Source of the DNA: Calvatia gigantea
Lineage: Eukaryota > Basidiomycota > Agaricomycetes > Agaricales > Lycoperdaceae
Direction of reading: 5' to 3'
DNA length: 64,000 nucleotides
Assembly (NCBI GenBank): GCA_025093985.1
Contig: JACAAK010000003.1
Span: 2,170,001-2,234,000 of the forward strand
Positions 22,354 to 33,650 of the stretch are shown one piece after another; within the stretch, counting starts at the first letter, position 1; each line of letters starts with the position of its first letter. The position numbers and the translations under genes were made by a program. The notes under the pieces were generated by a model, which saw only the letters and a list, made by a program, of their open reading frames with translations, made no database searches and had not been told where the DNA came from.

Positions 22354-25333
22354 ATGGACCAACAAACACCTATTTCTGCACGCGCCTCCGCGTCAGATCC
22401 CTCAATCGCTACCCAAGGGCCCATCCCTCTCTTTGACGCTCACCTTCGCTTCCTCTCAGATTCCTACCTCAGCTTCTTCCAAGAACGGTACGACCCTTCT
22501 CTTCTCTCCTATCTCCCACAACTTACCCTCCTTCAGGAAACGGATAGAAGAGGCATAGTGAGTTGATCAAACGCCATTTGCTTTTCGCGAGCATTTCATC
22601 ATACCTTTCTGATCAGCATAGACGCGCTCAAGAAATTGCATCGCAAGTCCAAAACCGTGGATGTCTACCTCGACGACAGGGGAGAGTTTAGCACTACAAG
22701 GAGCGCATGGGCAGAGGTTCGAGATGGTCTGGAGAGAGGTGTGTGGAAAAAGTGCCGGTTCTATTTAATACGCTAAAGGGAAACATTAGAGGCGCAAGTT
22801 AGGCAGGCTTTTTGCGGGACCTTGACAACGGATATTCTCAATCCTTTGATCAATCTAAAGGTACTTCCTCACAATTTACATCCGCAATGAAGCGACTTTT
22901 ATAGTTTTGAGCTAGGAAACACAAGAACGCACCCGCAAACGCATCAAAGAAGACTTAAAGGATTCCACCCATTCCTATAATGAATTTGCGGAAGTTATGC
23001 TTCCAAGGCTGAAATCGCGGTATGTCAAGAAGTTCAACGAAGTGGAGGTACGTATTTTCGGTCTCGCGACTATCACACATTCAAATTGCTTTGCACACAG
23101 GAACAAAAAAAGGCTTCTGCGGGCCCCCCAGTTCCTCTACAACCCCCCCTTTCTCTCCCAGACCAAAATGCAAGCAACTCTAAAAATAGTGGAGTTGGTT
23201 CCGGACGTCCTACTGTCACTTCACCACAGCCTCTCCGTGCTTTGGATCGTCGTCCTTCGTCCAGCGGACCCCCTGCCCGCAACCGTTCGCCTTCATCGTC
23301 AACCGCATTCTCAGATCTTGCCCACCAAGGTGCGCATTTACTTCAATATCTTTTGAACAGAGTTCACTACCATTATGGTTAGGGAAGAAGCAACTCAATC
23401 AATTGATGGGCTTGCTTGACAAAGGCGCCGCTGGCAATAGCTTGGGCGGACCAGGAAATCAAGCGCTGCGAACAGTCAGAACGAAACGTGACGCAGATGA
23501 AGCCGGTATGTGCTGAGTTGAACGTTTCGTTGCCTTTTTTACTTACGGTCCCAAGACAAGGAATACCGAAAGGGGATACACTGGTTAGAAACTCTTCGGT
23601 TAAGAAGAACCAAAATCCTTGAGAGCGGCTATAATGTGCGTGTTCTCCCTGGCAATCGTTATGGACTGCTGACCACCCTTAAGAGCTTGGAAATGTTTGT
23701 TGGAGAGTCTGCCATCACCATCAAAAGGACGCTTGAGAAATACACCGATAACATGATGTGAGCATTTAATGTCAACTCCTATGATAGCTCTTACCTTCCA
23801 AACAGTGCCACGAGTACCACTCAAACACAGTTGTCGAAACATGCTCGAGGAATTGTTGAGAAGATTTCTCCAAAGGAAGATGCAGAGAGACTCGTGGCGC
23901 ACACACCCCGTTCGCTGGCTTCAGCGATTCCTGAGCCGATACTTTACGAGCACGGACATGTAGGATCATGTAATGATCTTATCTTTGGGTTCAGCTTAGG
24001 TGATTATGCAACCGCCAAAGGTCTTCGCGAAGGCGAAGTTCCCAGGATTGTGAAGATATGCATTGCAGAGATCGATAAACGTGGGCTAGAAACGGAAGGA
24101 ATATACCGAGTGAGTCGGAACTCAGGCCAAACCTAAGGCAATCTGACCTAAGCCCTTTAGGTTTCTGGACGACACGCCATAGTGCAGGCAGTAAGTTCAA
24201 TACACATTTGCAAACCTACCCAACAACTCATGGCCAATTAGCTGCAACATGAAATTGAGAAGGATGAGGCTTCTTTCGAATTAACCCCGAAAGACGACGT
24301 ATATGCGGTTTCATCATTTCTGAAGGTACGTCGCTTGCCTCATTTTGTGAGCTGTTACCGACGCCGGCGCAGTCATATTTACGGGAGTTGCCCGAGCCTT
24401 TGTTCAGGTTCCCTCTCCAGGACCGTATACAGCATTCCGAGGCTCTAGGTATATTCTACTTGGCCGCCAGTTAGACTAATACTCAACGCCATCCATAGCC
24501 GAACACCAGACTAACAATTTCATGCTTCTTCGAGCCAAGATGCGTCGCCTCCCGCCAGTTCATCAAGCTACTCTCAAAACCCTCATTGAACACTTGGCGA
24601 GGGTCGTTAGTCATAGTGATAAAAACAAGATGGATGCTAAGAACCTTGCGATTGTCTTCGGCGGTATGATCTTTGGTGATGACGAATTGCCCAAGGGAGG
24701 CGATCTGCTGAGCGTACAGACAGTCAAGGTACGTTCTCTCACTTTTCTGTGTATAAACGTTGCTTATGGTTTCTGAAGGATACCCTCTTTGAGGACCTAA
24801 TTATGAACGCGGCTATACTTTTCGATGACAACGCACCTGTACAACCTCAGTCACCTCCTCTACCGCCTACTCCGGCTGGTGAGGTCGCACTCGAAGTCTC
24901 TTACGGTTCCAGGACAACTAAAGTTGCCACTGTCCCCCCAAAGGTGCAAAGTCCACCACCCCCAGGGTCGCCACAAGATTTCACGCCCAAACTCCCACCT
25001 CGCCCTGCCACAAGCATCCATCCCTCATCACGGAATCCCCCCACATCACCTTCACGGATGCGAGGTGAACCACCATCACCGACCGCAATAACTACCCAAC
25101 CATCAATGTCGGCTCCACCTTCACCTTCACATACATCTACATTCTCGGAGGATTCGTTATTGTATCGCGGACCTGAGTCGCCCGGTGGCAAAGAGTTTGT
25201 GAGAGAGCCTTCCACAAGTACTCTCCCCAATCGACGGTCGCCACCTTCAATCAAGAAGACGGAGTTACCACCGACGCCAAAAGAGACCCCTGCTACTTCG
25301 CCTCTTGAGACCCAAACAAGTAGTAATATGTAG
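22354..25333 (+). CDS. F-BAR plus RhoGAP protein (Rgd1-like)
   Basis: The protein bends or senses membranes through its F-BAR domain and switches off Rho-type GTPases; yeast Rgd1 acts on Rho3 and Rho4 in polarity. The N-terminal exons give a coiled F-BAR (FQERKRIEEAYIDALKKLH, VYLDDRGEFSTTRSAWAEV, NEFAEVMLPRLKSRYVKKF). A Ser/Pro-rich linker (SGVGSGRPTVTSPQP) and a second helical part follow. The RhoGAP domain spans about 23970-24780. It has the arginine-finger segment GLETEGIYRVSG, whose codons are split by an intron after IYR, then SYLRELPEPLFRFPL and NKMDAKNLAIVFGG. The C-terminal 190 residues are Pro-rich with PPLPPTP and PPTPKE SH3-ligand-like motifs. Introns are frequent and short. The start MDQQTPIS at 22354 directly precedes conserved F-BAR sequence. 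Confidence 0.88.
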
Positions 25334-25591
25334 TTGGTCCTGGTTGTCGCCTCTTTCGTACCTTTTTTCTATGTCATGTGGGTATTCGCCGGCAACTCGT
25401 GATAATGGATGATTTCAATACCCTGCCCTGGGGGCTGTATCTATGTTTTCATTGTCGTAGAAGAAACCTAAGAGATCCTTATTCAACAGAACCTTGGCTT
25501 CACTCTCCACCCACCACGCATGCTCATTGCGGAATGTCTGGTACATAAAATGGACAATAATGCTATCGCCATAAAAAGGATGTCCGCAATA

Positions 25592-28030
25592 TCATTGAGT
25601 AGGTATCAGGAATTCCGGAATTGCAGTATTATACGAATCATAAAAAGATTCATCATCCCGATCACTATCAGTGTCTGTCAGCCCATCCTCAACCCAGCTG
25701 GAGTCGGCAGCTATTTCGGCAAAGAGTTCATGCTCTTCTAACCACTCCTCCGATATCTCAGTGTTATAAGAGTCAAAGAGTTCAGCGTCATCTTTGTGCT
25801 CTTCCGAAAAAGCATCGTCCATCCAGCTATCATCAGTAGCGACTTCGGCAAGTAGTTGCCTCTCAGCCTCTGCTTCCCGTTGGTTCTGCCAATCGTTATG
25901 CCACTTAAGGACTCTTTGGCTTGCATGTATCCTGATCAATGGTCACGGACATGAGGACAAACTAGTCAGGGTAATTAAACCGAATAGCTTACTTATCTGG
26001 TTGAAAGTTGACCAGTTGAAGACCGTCCATCGATGTTGCACGAGATACAGCAACATACGCTATTCATGTAAAACATAACCCAACAGTAGATAGAATCAAG
26101 TGCAACAGCTTACCTTGTCCATGATCGGATATCCCCTCGAAGTTGACCTTCACGAAATCAAGTGTTTGTCCCTGGGATTTGTGTATTGTGATTGCCCAAG
26201 AAAGTATCAGGGGCACTTGGACTCGGCGCGCTTCAGTGTTCCCCATGAGCCCAATACATTCGAAAAACATTGGAACACACAAAAGCCTCCTGTCATTGGC
26301 GAAATGGACCACAGGATATTTCTGATTCTGGGGGAAAACACGGCCAGTGATGTCGCGAAGTTCCGTGGGTCGTTCCGCAATAGAGGGATCAGCCTTGTAA
26401 CGAGCTAGGATGCGTTCCTCGATATATGCCCGGTGTTGATATGGAGGGGGTTGGGTAGGCGGGTTCCTAAAATTGGCATCTTCATCATAATCCAAGCCAT
26501 CCTCCGAATCGGCTCCATCCTCATCATTGTTGCTTGGGGCAGATATCTCAAGCCCTTTCTTTTGTGCCTCACGAACTGTCATGAACTCGACAACTTTTCC
26601 AATGCTGCCATTTACCAAAACACCCTGCACCACGTTCTGCGTCCTTTTTGAGCCCATTGAGATACTGAACTTGGTCAAATATCTCACCTGGATCAACATG
26701 ACTTGGGCCCCTACCTAGAACTAGCTAAGTTCAAGAAAACCAATGTCCTGAATTCGAATAGCTCACTTTCAAAATAAGGTTTTCTGGAGCAAGCGTTTCT
26801 GATTCGAGATGTTTCTGTGCTGCTTGGGGGGCTAATGGTTGCCGGTAAACATCCCAACCTGCACTGTCCATCGAGAGATACTCCTCAGCAGGACCTTGCA
26901 AGAATGCTAGCTGTTGTTTGTTATGGGCTGCTACTTGTTTGCGACGTGATAACCTGTCTTTCTGTTTAGCGAGGAGACTTCACAGCTGGAGTAAGCATCT
27001 TACAATGAGGCTGGTTCCACACCTGCCGTACCAGCGGGGAGCGGCCGTTCTAGGCTCTTGAGTGTATTTATTTGTTGTTTCGTTAAACTACCAAGTCGCA
27101 TGGACGACAGGATGTCAATGAAAGCTTAGGGATTGAATATCAATGAGTTGCTTAGACAGTATATTCCCAACATACTGCGATCTTTCTGCCGAAACACCTC
27201 TCGGAGGAAGTAAGGGTGCGGAATACAAGCCTTCCACGTTTGAGCCCCGAATACGTAGTCCGGGGGGACCGCTCTTCTCTTCTTCGTAACAGGGGGCAGT
27301 TGGAAAAAATCTCCAGTCAAGATCAGCTACGTACCGGCATCAGACCTGTTAGGGACTGACAACAAAAATGTGCCTCACTTGTATGCCTCCAAATGGTCTA
27401 CGACTGTTTCGAATGTAGCGCGCGATGTATTCCTAGATGACATCAAGACAAGAAGCAAATGAAAGACACATGTATACCCACTAACTTATCAAAGAGTTCG
27501 GCTTTCAACATAGAAACTTGATAAAATCATCAAAGTGAGACGCGTCGTCCGTAGAGCGATGAGGAAAAAACAAACTTTCATCCACAATCCACACTCTCGT
27601 TCTTTGCCATCTCTCCCTGGTCACACGACATCGTCTGACCTTTCGGTATAAAATTTCTGCAACTTCTGAACCGAGCCCGATCCCCCCATAAGAATGAAGA
27701 GTCTGTCCGCCAATCGCTAGTGCAGCAATACCAGTTGTTGCGGTAATAGCAATAGTATCAGGCATTTCAGTCTTAAGAAACTCTTGAATGATAGCGCGTA
27801 AAAGAACTGATTTGCCTGTCCCTGAAAACGATTATGAAGAATGTAACAGTGACCTTAAGGGGAAAGAACGCACCAGCTGGGCCCGTAAAGAACACATTCC
27901 CTCCTCGTTTTGCGACTTTTAGGATCTCCTCCTGTTCGGTGGAAAGCTTGATCTCTAGTGGCACAATTTGTTCCTCCGAGTTAGGAACACCATTCTCCTC
28001 AACGCGACCAACGACCCCACCATTGTGCAA
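25592..28030 (-). CDS. PIF1-family DNA helicase with duplicated acidic C-terminal tail
   Basis: PIF1 helicases are 5'-3' SF1B enzymes that unwind G-quadruplexes, RNA-DNA hybrids and stalled forks. From 28030: Walker A is spread across an intron (NVFFTGPAG then TGKSVLL), followed by TATTGIAALAIGGQTLHS, Walker B region VWIVDE|ISML (again split by an intron), [56 protein letters not shown] and the motif VI region near the intron at 26064-26095. The tail contains two acidic units of about 38 residues, LLAEVATDDSWMDDAF.. and LFAEIAADSSWVEDGL.., both with DSYNT, ending at 25592. All helicase motifs appear intact. The gene lacks the hybrid-binding domain of its divergent paralogue at 28655. No Rep or transposase sequence adjoins it. 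The start at 28030 is the first in-frame ATG of the exon; an upstream exon is possible. Confidence 0.85.
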
Positions 28031-28654
28031 GAGACCTTGTGACCAGATGGTGTTTGTCTAGGAACCCACGCCACTTCAACAGCCAACCATATATACCTTC
28101 GCTCATCGACTCACTGAGTGGGGCATCGCGACTCTGTGTCGTCTTATATATCGACGCCTTTTGCGACTGATCAGACTCGAGAAGGAAAGTTGGCCAACGC
28201 GCTCGGTACTCGAATACTCAAGTACTCAACGTTCCGACGTTGCACAATGCACAGTCGCACCCCTTTTCGGTTAGCTATCACGTGATCGCGACTTGAGCGA
28301 GCAATGAGCGCTAGTGAGCAATGAGCATGTTGAGCTGACAGGCACGCGCTGGTATACTGAACGCTGACGATGATCAATATTATTTATGATGAGCAAGGTA
28401 GTTTTTTTAGTTTGCGCAGGAGACAAATACTTCAACCCGAAGGGTCAAAAGTAGCCGTTAGCCTTTGAATTGTTGCCACCCCAACGTCACACGTCGTTCC
28501 CTGAGCGTGCCTGTCGTCTACCTCATGCTATAGAAGCTACTTGTCTCCTGAACCTCGAAGGCTTGACATCTGCTCGTACATCAAAGTTGCAAACGAGCTG
28601 TTTCCGAGATACTCTAATCACCATCAATCTCTATCTTTTCGTGTTGCCTCAATA
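28031..28654. promoter_or_regulatory. Shared divergent promoter of the PIF1 pair, with short repeats
   Basis: This 624-bp region separates two head-to-head helicase paralogues. It carries three consecutive 8-mers of the form TACTCRAN (28207-28230) and two copies of GAGCAATGAGC 17 bp apart (28299-28309 and 28316-28326). No coding exon could be joined to either gene with confidence. Confidence 0.5.
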
Positions 28655-31067
28655 ATGCCTAAAGGTAAGAAAATGAAGTATTACGCCGTCGCCGTCGGGA
28701 GGGATGCCCCGAATATTTATTGTACATGGGATGAGGTACGAAACAAATTCCCAATGTGGACTACTCAACCTCTCGACTTATGCACATAGTGCTTAACGAA
28801 GGTCAGTTCCGTTGAATTATACAATTCGCATACACTCATGGTCTCCATTCCAGGTTTCTCGTTACCCTGGTGCAGTTCACCGAAGTTTCAACACCAGGGA
28901 ACAAGCTGAAGAATGGTTGTCATGTAATCAGTTCTCTCATGCTTTCGGGGAATTCCTTCTAACTCGTCCGTTGAGCAAAATCAACTCTGACGGCTCTCCA
29001 CAACCAACTTGCTGCACGTCCTGTGAAAGAGGAAACGCGACACTCAACCGCCACAACCGATGCGGGCCAACAGGCAGCCCGAAACCCCTTTTCAGAGTCA
29101 AGCAATACCGATATCACAGCTAAACCCGAACCAGCCCAAGCAGAACCAAGGGTAGCGCTGTCACCGGGGCAACACAGGGTGTTTACGAGAGTCAAGGAGG
29201 GAAAGAACGTCTTTTTCACCGGTTCCGCCGGTGAGTCCATTATTCCTCCCTGCCAGCGCTGAGACTCTGAATTGATAGCTGCCAATCAGGTACGGGAAAA
29301 TCGGTGCTCTTGCGAGAAATCATCAAATTGCGAGCTGATTCTGATTCATCGAAACGCATTGCTATCACCGCATCGACTGGGATAGCAGCTCTCAACATCG
29401 GCGGTTCCACTTTGCACTCATGGGCGGGAATCGGGCTGGGAACCGAAACTGTCAAGAAATTTGTCGGGAAGGTTCGATACCAGTCAAGTCTTGAACCAGT
29501 GCTGAGGCGCTGGAGGGGAGTGGAAACCCTTATTATCGACGAAAGTAAGTCCCTCAGCCCATGATACCATCCGTTTTGAAACCAGCAAGCCCCTTGTAGT
29601 TTCCATGATAGATGGAACACTTTTTGATAAACTCGTGGGTCAACAGCTACGTGGGCTGGTTCACTATTTAGTGTTTATGTTTAGGAACACATTGCCCGCG
29701 AGCTTAGAGAATCCACTCGTCCATTTGGTGGTATTCAGGTTAGTGAACTTCATATTCGCACACCAACTGGCAAGGTTAGACTCCTATCCTTAGCTGGTGC
29801 TCTGTGGCGACTTTTGTCAACTCCCTCCTGTATCGGGCAGGGATGAAAACGGGCGCGAGGTTCCTGCAAGATTCGCATTTGAAGCACGATCCTGGAGTTC
29901 TTGTATTGGTGCACCAATGATGTTAACCAAGGTGTTTCGCCAGAAGGACCAAAGTGAGTGAACCTACACGAAATGCACACCCGCATTGACACATTTGCGG
30001 CAGCTTTCGTCAACATGTTGAATGAGATGCGCTATGGTCGAATGCAAGACTCGACCATAGAAATATTCAAGAGTCTTTCTCGGAAGGTAAATTATACCGA
30101 CGGGATCGAGCCCACCGAATTGTATGGTTTCCCCTTCTCCATCCTCGGCTCTGCTAGTCAAATTAGTTGAGACCAGTTCCCCTTCAGATACCCTACCAGG
30201 AGGGAAGTAGCTTACGCCAACAGCTGGCGACTTGCGCAGCTTCGTTCGGAGCCTCGGACCTACGAAGCGCAAGATTGGCCAGGGGTTGACTATAAGGGCA
30301 AGCCAGTAACCCATGAGAAGATGCTTGAGCTGCTAGATAAACTTGTGGCCCCTAAAACACTTGAACTCAAGGTCGGAGCCCAAGTCATGCTCATTAAGGT
30401 ATCTTCAACGCGTTCCCCACGCATCGAACCTAGGGAAACTGACGTCATCCGTTAGAACCTGAGGCAAGGTGTCCTCGTCAACGGTTCAATAGGCAAAGTC
30501 ATTCGGTTCGAGACTCCCTGCGAAGCGGCAGCCTCCAAAACCTGAAATTGCCAATGTCGAATCCGGGAAGGCTAACGGGGACAAGAATACTGGCATATCC
30601 CAGGAAATACTGAAATACGACTGGAAGTGGCCCATTGTCCAATTTACGAACGGAGAGATACTCGTGATGGCGCCCACCGAATTCTCTATCAATAACGGTG
30701 ATGGGGAAACGATGATGGCCGCGAGGCTGCAGCTACCCCTAATCTTAGCCTGGGCACTTAGCGTGCATAAGTCACAAGGGCAGACGCTGGAAAGAGTCAA
30801 AGTGGATCTGAGGCGGACATTTGAGAAGGGCCAAGCATATGTCGCTCTTTCTAGGGCGACAAACATGGAACACCTTCAGGTCCACAATTTCCAACCCCAA
30901 AAGTAAGTTTGCTTACCAACACCAACGATCCTGGTCTTGATTTATACATGACCTTGACCAGGGTTGTGGCCCATCCGAAGGTTCTCGCTTGGTACGGTCA
31001 AAATGCGGGCCCCCAAGATGACTTTGACGAGGAAGACAGTTTGGCCTTTGATGAGTACCACCACTGA
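28655..31067 (+). CDS. PIF1-family helicase fused to an RNase H1-type hybrid-binding domain; apparent frame break
   Basis: Exon 1 (28655-28735) and exon 2 (28854-28923) join in frame to give [18 protein letters not shown] then [20 protein letters not shown], the pattern of the RNase H1 N-terminal hybrid-binding domain (PF01693-like). Exons 28976-29230, 29290-29544, 29600-29634, 29685-29738, 29794-29953, 30004-30121 and 30188-30398 encode a linker and the PIF1 motor: [60 protein letters not shown]. The exon from 30456 starts [18 protein letters not shown] but reaches TGA at 30540-30542. One base fewer in the AAAA run near 30536-30539 would restore the frame into [21 protein letters not shown] and [13 protein letters not shown], then [12 protein letters not shown] to the stop at 31065-31067. 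With that change the exons give 596 residues. It may be a damaged gene, an assembly error or a frameshift site. Confidence 0.75.
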
Positions 31068-31249
31068 TGGTAGGGTAGCGCTGATACCTAGCCATGTTCT
31101 GCAACATGACGATGTATACCGTGCTGCACATACACAACGTTAATCATGACTTATAATACATTCAACTCTATGGATACATGAGGTCAGATAACAATTGCGA
31201 AACAGAGCACACAGAGCAGATGGAAAGACGACAACATATATGAAGGCAC

Positions 31250-33082
31250 TTAAATTACTTCGACAAAGTTGGCAGGAAATATGCCTTCCCTATTGTCGAT
31301 ACGACCGGTCCACCTGAATCATATTCAATTCCTGTCACTGCATGAAACATACAAACGACGCACCAATCGTCCGTCTTATCACTTCTCTGAATGACGGTGA
31401 TAACTTCACCTTTCTTGAATGAAAGATCGCCATCCTTGAATAGAATGCTTTAAGTATTGTGAAAGCAAACTCAATAAGTCATTACCTCGACAGCATTAAA
31501 GTCGAACTGCGCGACCGCGTGGATCACACCACGCTCGCCAAGGTGCGAAACCCGGGTCGACTCGAGTTTCGGCACAGTTGACGAAGAACTCAGTCTTCTT
31601 TGCGTGTCCGAAAACGGGGATTGCGAGGGAAAATCATCTTTATCGAAGGCATTGCCGTACATGGACTGTGATCGGGATGCAGGAGCAGATCCACTGGGAT
31701 GCGAGTATTTAAAGTTCCCACCAAGGGAAGTGTCGCGTGGTGCGTGTCCACGAGAGACTGGTGCATTTGCGGTTGCAGAGGCATGCACGTTGTCAAAGGG
31801 ATCATCGAGGTCATCCACAAGGGTGCCACTAGTTTTGTGCGCAACGACTTGACCCCTAGGGTTATCGAATGTCGACGGCCGGTGGGGGCCACTGTCAAAT
31901 ATTGTTTCACAAGCGCTTGCGCCTTGATCGTCGAAAGCCGAAGCCGGGGCATCCTCAGAGAAATACGAACCCCCGTCTTTGTTGACTCCCCAATGAGGAG
32001 GCGGGAACGGCGCCTTGTTTTTCTTTCTTTTCAAGAATGAAGGGCTGCGCGACGGGTTACTTGGGGAGGGGCTTGGCTGTGGACTCGGAGTGGCGAAGGC
32101 ATAGCCCTGATCTAGGCCACGGGAATGTTCGTCGTGGATCCAATTCCTTGTTCCGGGCATTCCGGTACAGGATTCAAGTGTCCCAATAAGTGGTTCTGTC
32201 CATTCTGGAGGGTCTACGACACCACTCAACAGCATTTTGACTGTGACGGGGGACCTATAGGCCTGAGAATTTGCGTCTTGTCGCTCGACGATAACGGAGC
32301 CTTCGATAGAAATGCCTCCGAAGAGGCCCCGGGTTTTTGAATAGCTATACCTATAGGAGGAATTAGGCGAGAGGGGCTTAAGATAATTAAATGAAAGCTA
32401 TACATAGCAGCAACCTTTCCCCCGGTGCTTACTGATCCAATGGCTTCGCCGTTCCTTCCGAGCGGACCGAGGGCGATACTGAGGTTCCCTCCCAGAGTCA
32501 AGGAACCAGCAGCCATGAAGGATCTCTAAGATATATGGTCGTTAGAGTCTCAACGTCCCGTTTGGTACATTTGCTTACGATAGCCTGAAAAGGAAGACGA
32601 TAGTTAAGAATCAATCACACCACAGCCGCCGGTGGGGCGAGGACTCACTGCACGAGTGTTTAGGACCACAAGGAAATCCGTCACTTCAGCACCTGCCTGG
32701 CCACCAAACCCAACACCTGCCGTGCCTATAGCACTTGGAGCAGACCACCCTAAAGGGAGAGGTAGTTAACATTAGAAACAGGAGCGGTCTGGGCATGAGC
32801 TTACTTCCGTCGTCCAGTCTAGCAATGACGACACCACTCCCAGCCCTCGCAGAAAAAAGGAAGCCCGCCTTTGCGACGGTGAAAATCGCAAAGCCTTTCG
32901 CTTGCTGAAGTACACTTCGTGGTATCACGCCGTCCAGACCGTTATTCCTGCTGTCAACGAAGGATTGGACTGAGGGGTGTGAGTGGCGCTCTTGGTCATG
33001 GGAGTTGGGAACACGTACATATTTTAGCAGCTTTGGCACATTCCTTGGACAACGGTTGTGGTAGGGGGGTGTTGAACTTCAT
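31250..33082 (-). CDS. Ysc84/SH3YL1-like actin-patch protein (SYLF domain plus SH3)
   Basis: Ysc84/Lsb4 proteins bind Las17/WASP and actin at endocytic sites and bind phosphoinositides through the SYLF domain. From the ATG at 33082: MKFNTPLPQPLSKECAKAAKI, then GVIPRSVLQQAKGFAIFTVA, KAGFLFSARAGSGVVIARL, the SAPSAIGTAGVGFGGQAGAE block and GNLSIALGPLGRNGEA, all typical SYLF. A long Ser/Pro-rich linker (31560-32200) follows. The C-terminus is an SH3 domain (AVAQFDFNAVE, KKGEVITVIQRS, DWWTGRIDNREGIFPANFVE) ending at TAA 31250-31252. Domain order equals yeast Ysc84. The gene converges with the helicase gene, 182 bp stop to stop. Confidence 0.92.
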
Positions 33083-33650
33083 TGTGGTAGAAGGGTAGCA
33101 GTGCTGCGGTACCAAAGAAGCTTGAGCTTCGGCAATGAGTCCACGTACAAACTGACGATCAACCCATACTTACCTATCACCTGGCATGACGTGAGTGATG
33201 GTGTGAACCCTTATCTAATCTACTGTGCAGTGATTAGTCAACGTAATTGATGTTTCCATCACACCCTTCGGACGGAATTAAGCAGGTCGTCAACGGAGAT
33301 GCGCCGCCAACAGTCTCGAGGACTTAATTCCAGGCCATGGGCCGTCACTCTCGGAGGGCATGGTTGATGCGCGCCGGCATCGACGAGCCTCCTCGGCGGT
33401 TTTTGCCCACTCAGTGTCTCTAAGCTTAGTTGTACTCAGCTGTTCAACGTCAACGTTCAACACTCAACTCTCTTTGCTCCGGCCTCTGCCCTTGCACTTA
33501 GCCCTGCAAGTCGACGAGCGTCTTCGAGGCACAGCCACCCTGTCATTGCATTGGCTAGTCCTTTGTTCGTGGTTCGACTTAACGGCAGCACGCCCTCTTC
33601 CTAGCCTCCGCTTTCACAAAACCCGCATCTCCTTCCCCAGCACCTCCACC
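33083..33650. promoter_or_regulatory. Divergent intergenic region, Ysc84 gene and single-pass membrane gene
   Basis: The 568-bp gap between two divergent starts has no supported gene. A 129-codon frame from 33360 overlaps the next start codon in another frame; its Ser/Leu/Arg-rich translation shows no family features, so I treat it as chance. Confidence 0.4.

Noticed and set aside
25592..31067. The two PIF1 helicases as part of a Helitron transposon
   Set aside because: No Rep/HUH endonuclease domain, no replication-protein-A-like domain and no TC..CTRR ends were seen nearby. Both genes have many introns and conserved splice positions like chromosomal genes.
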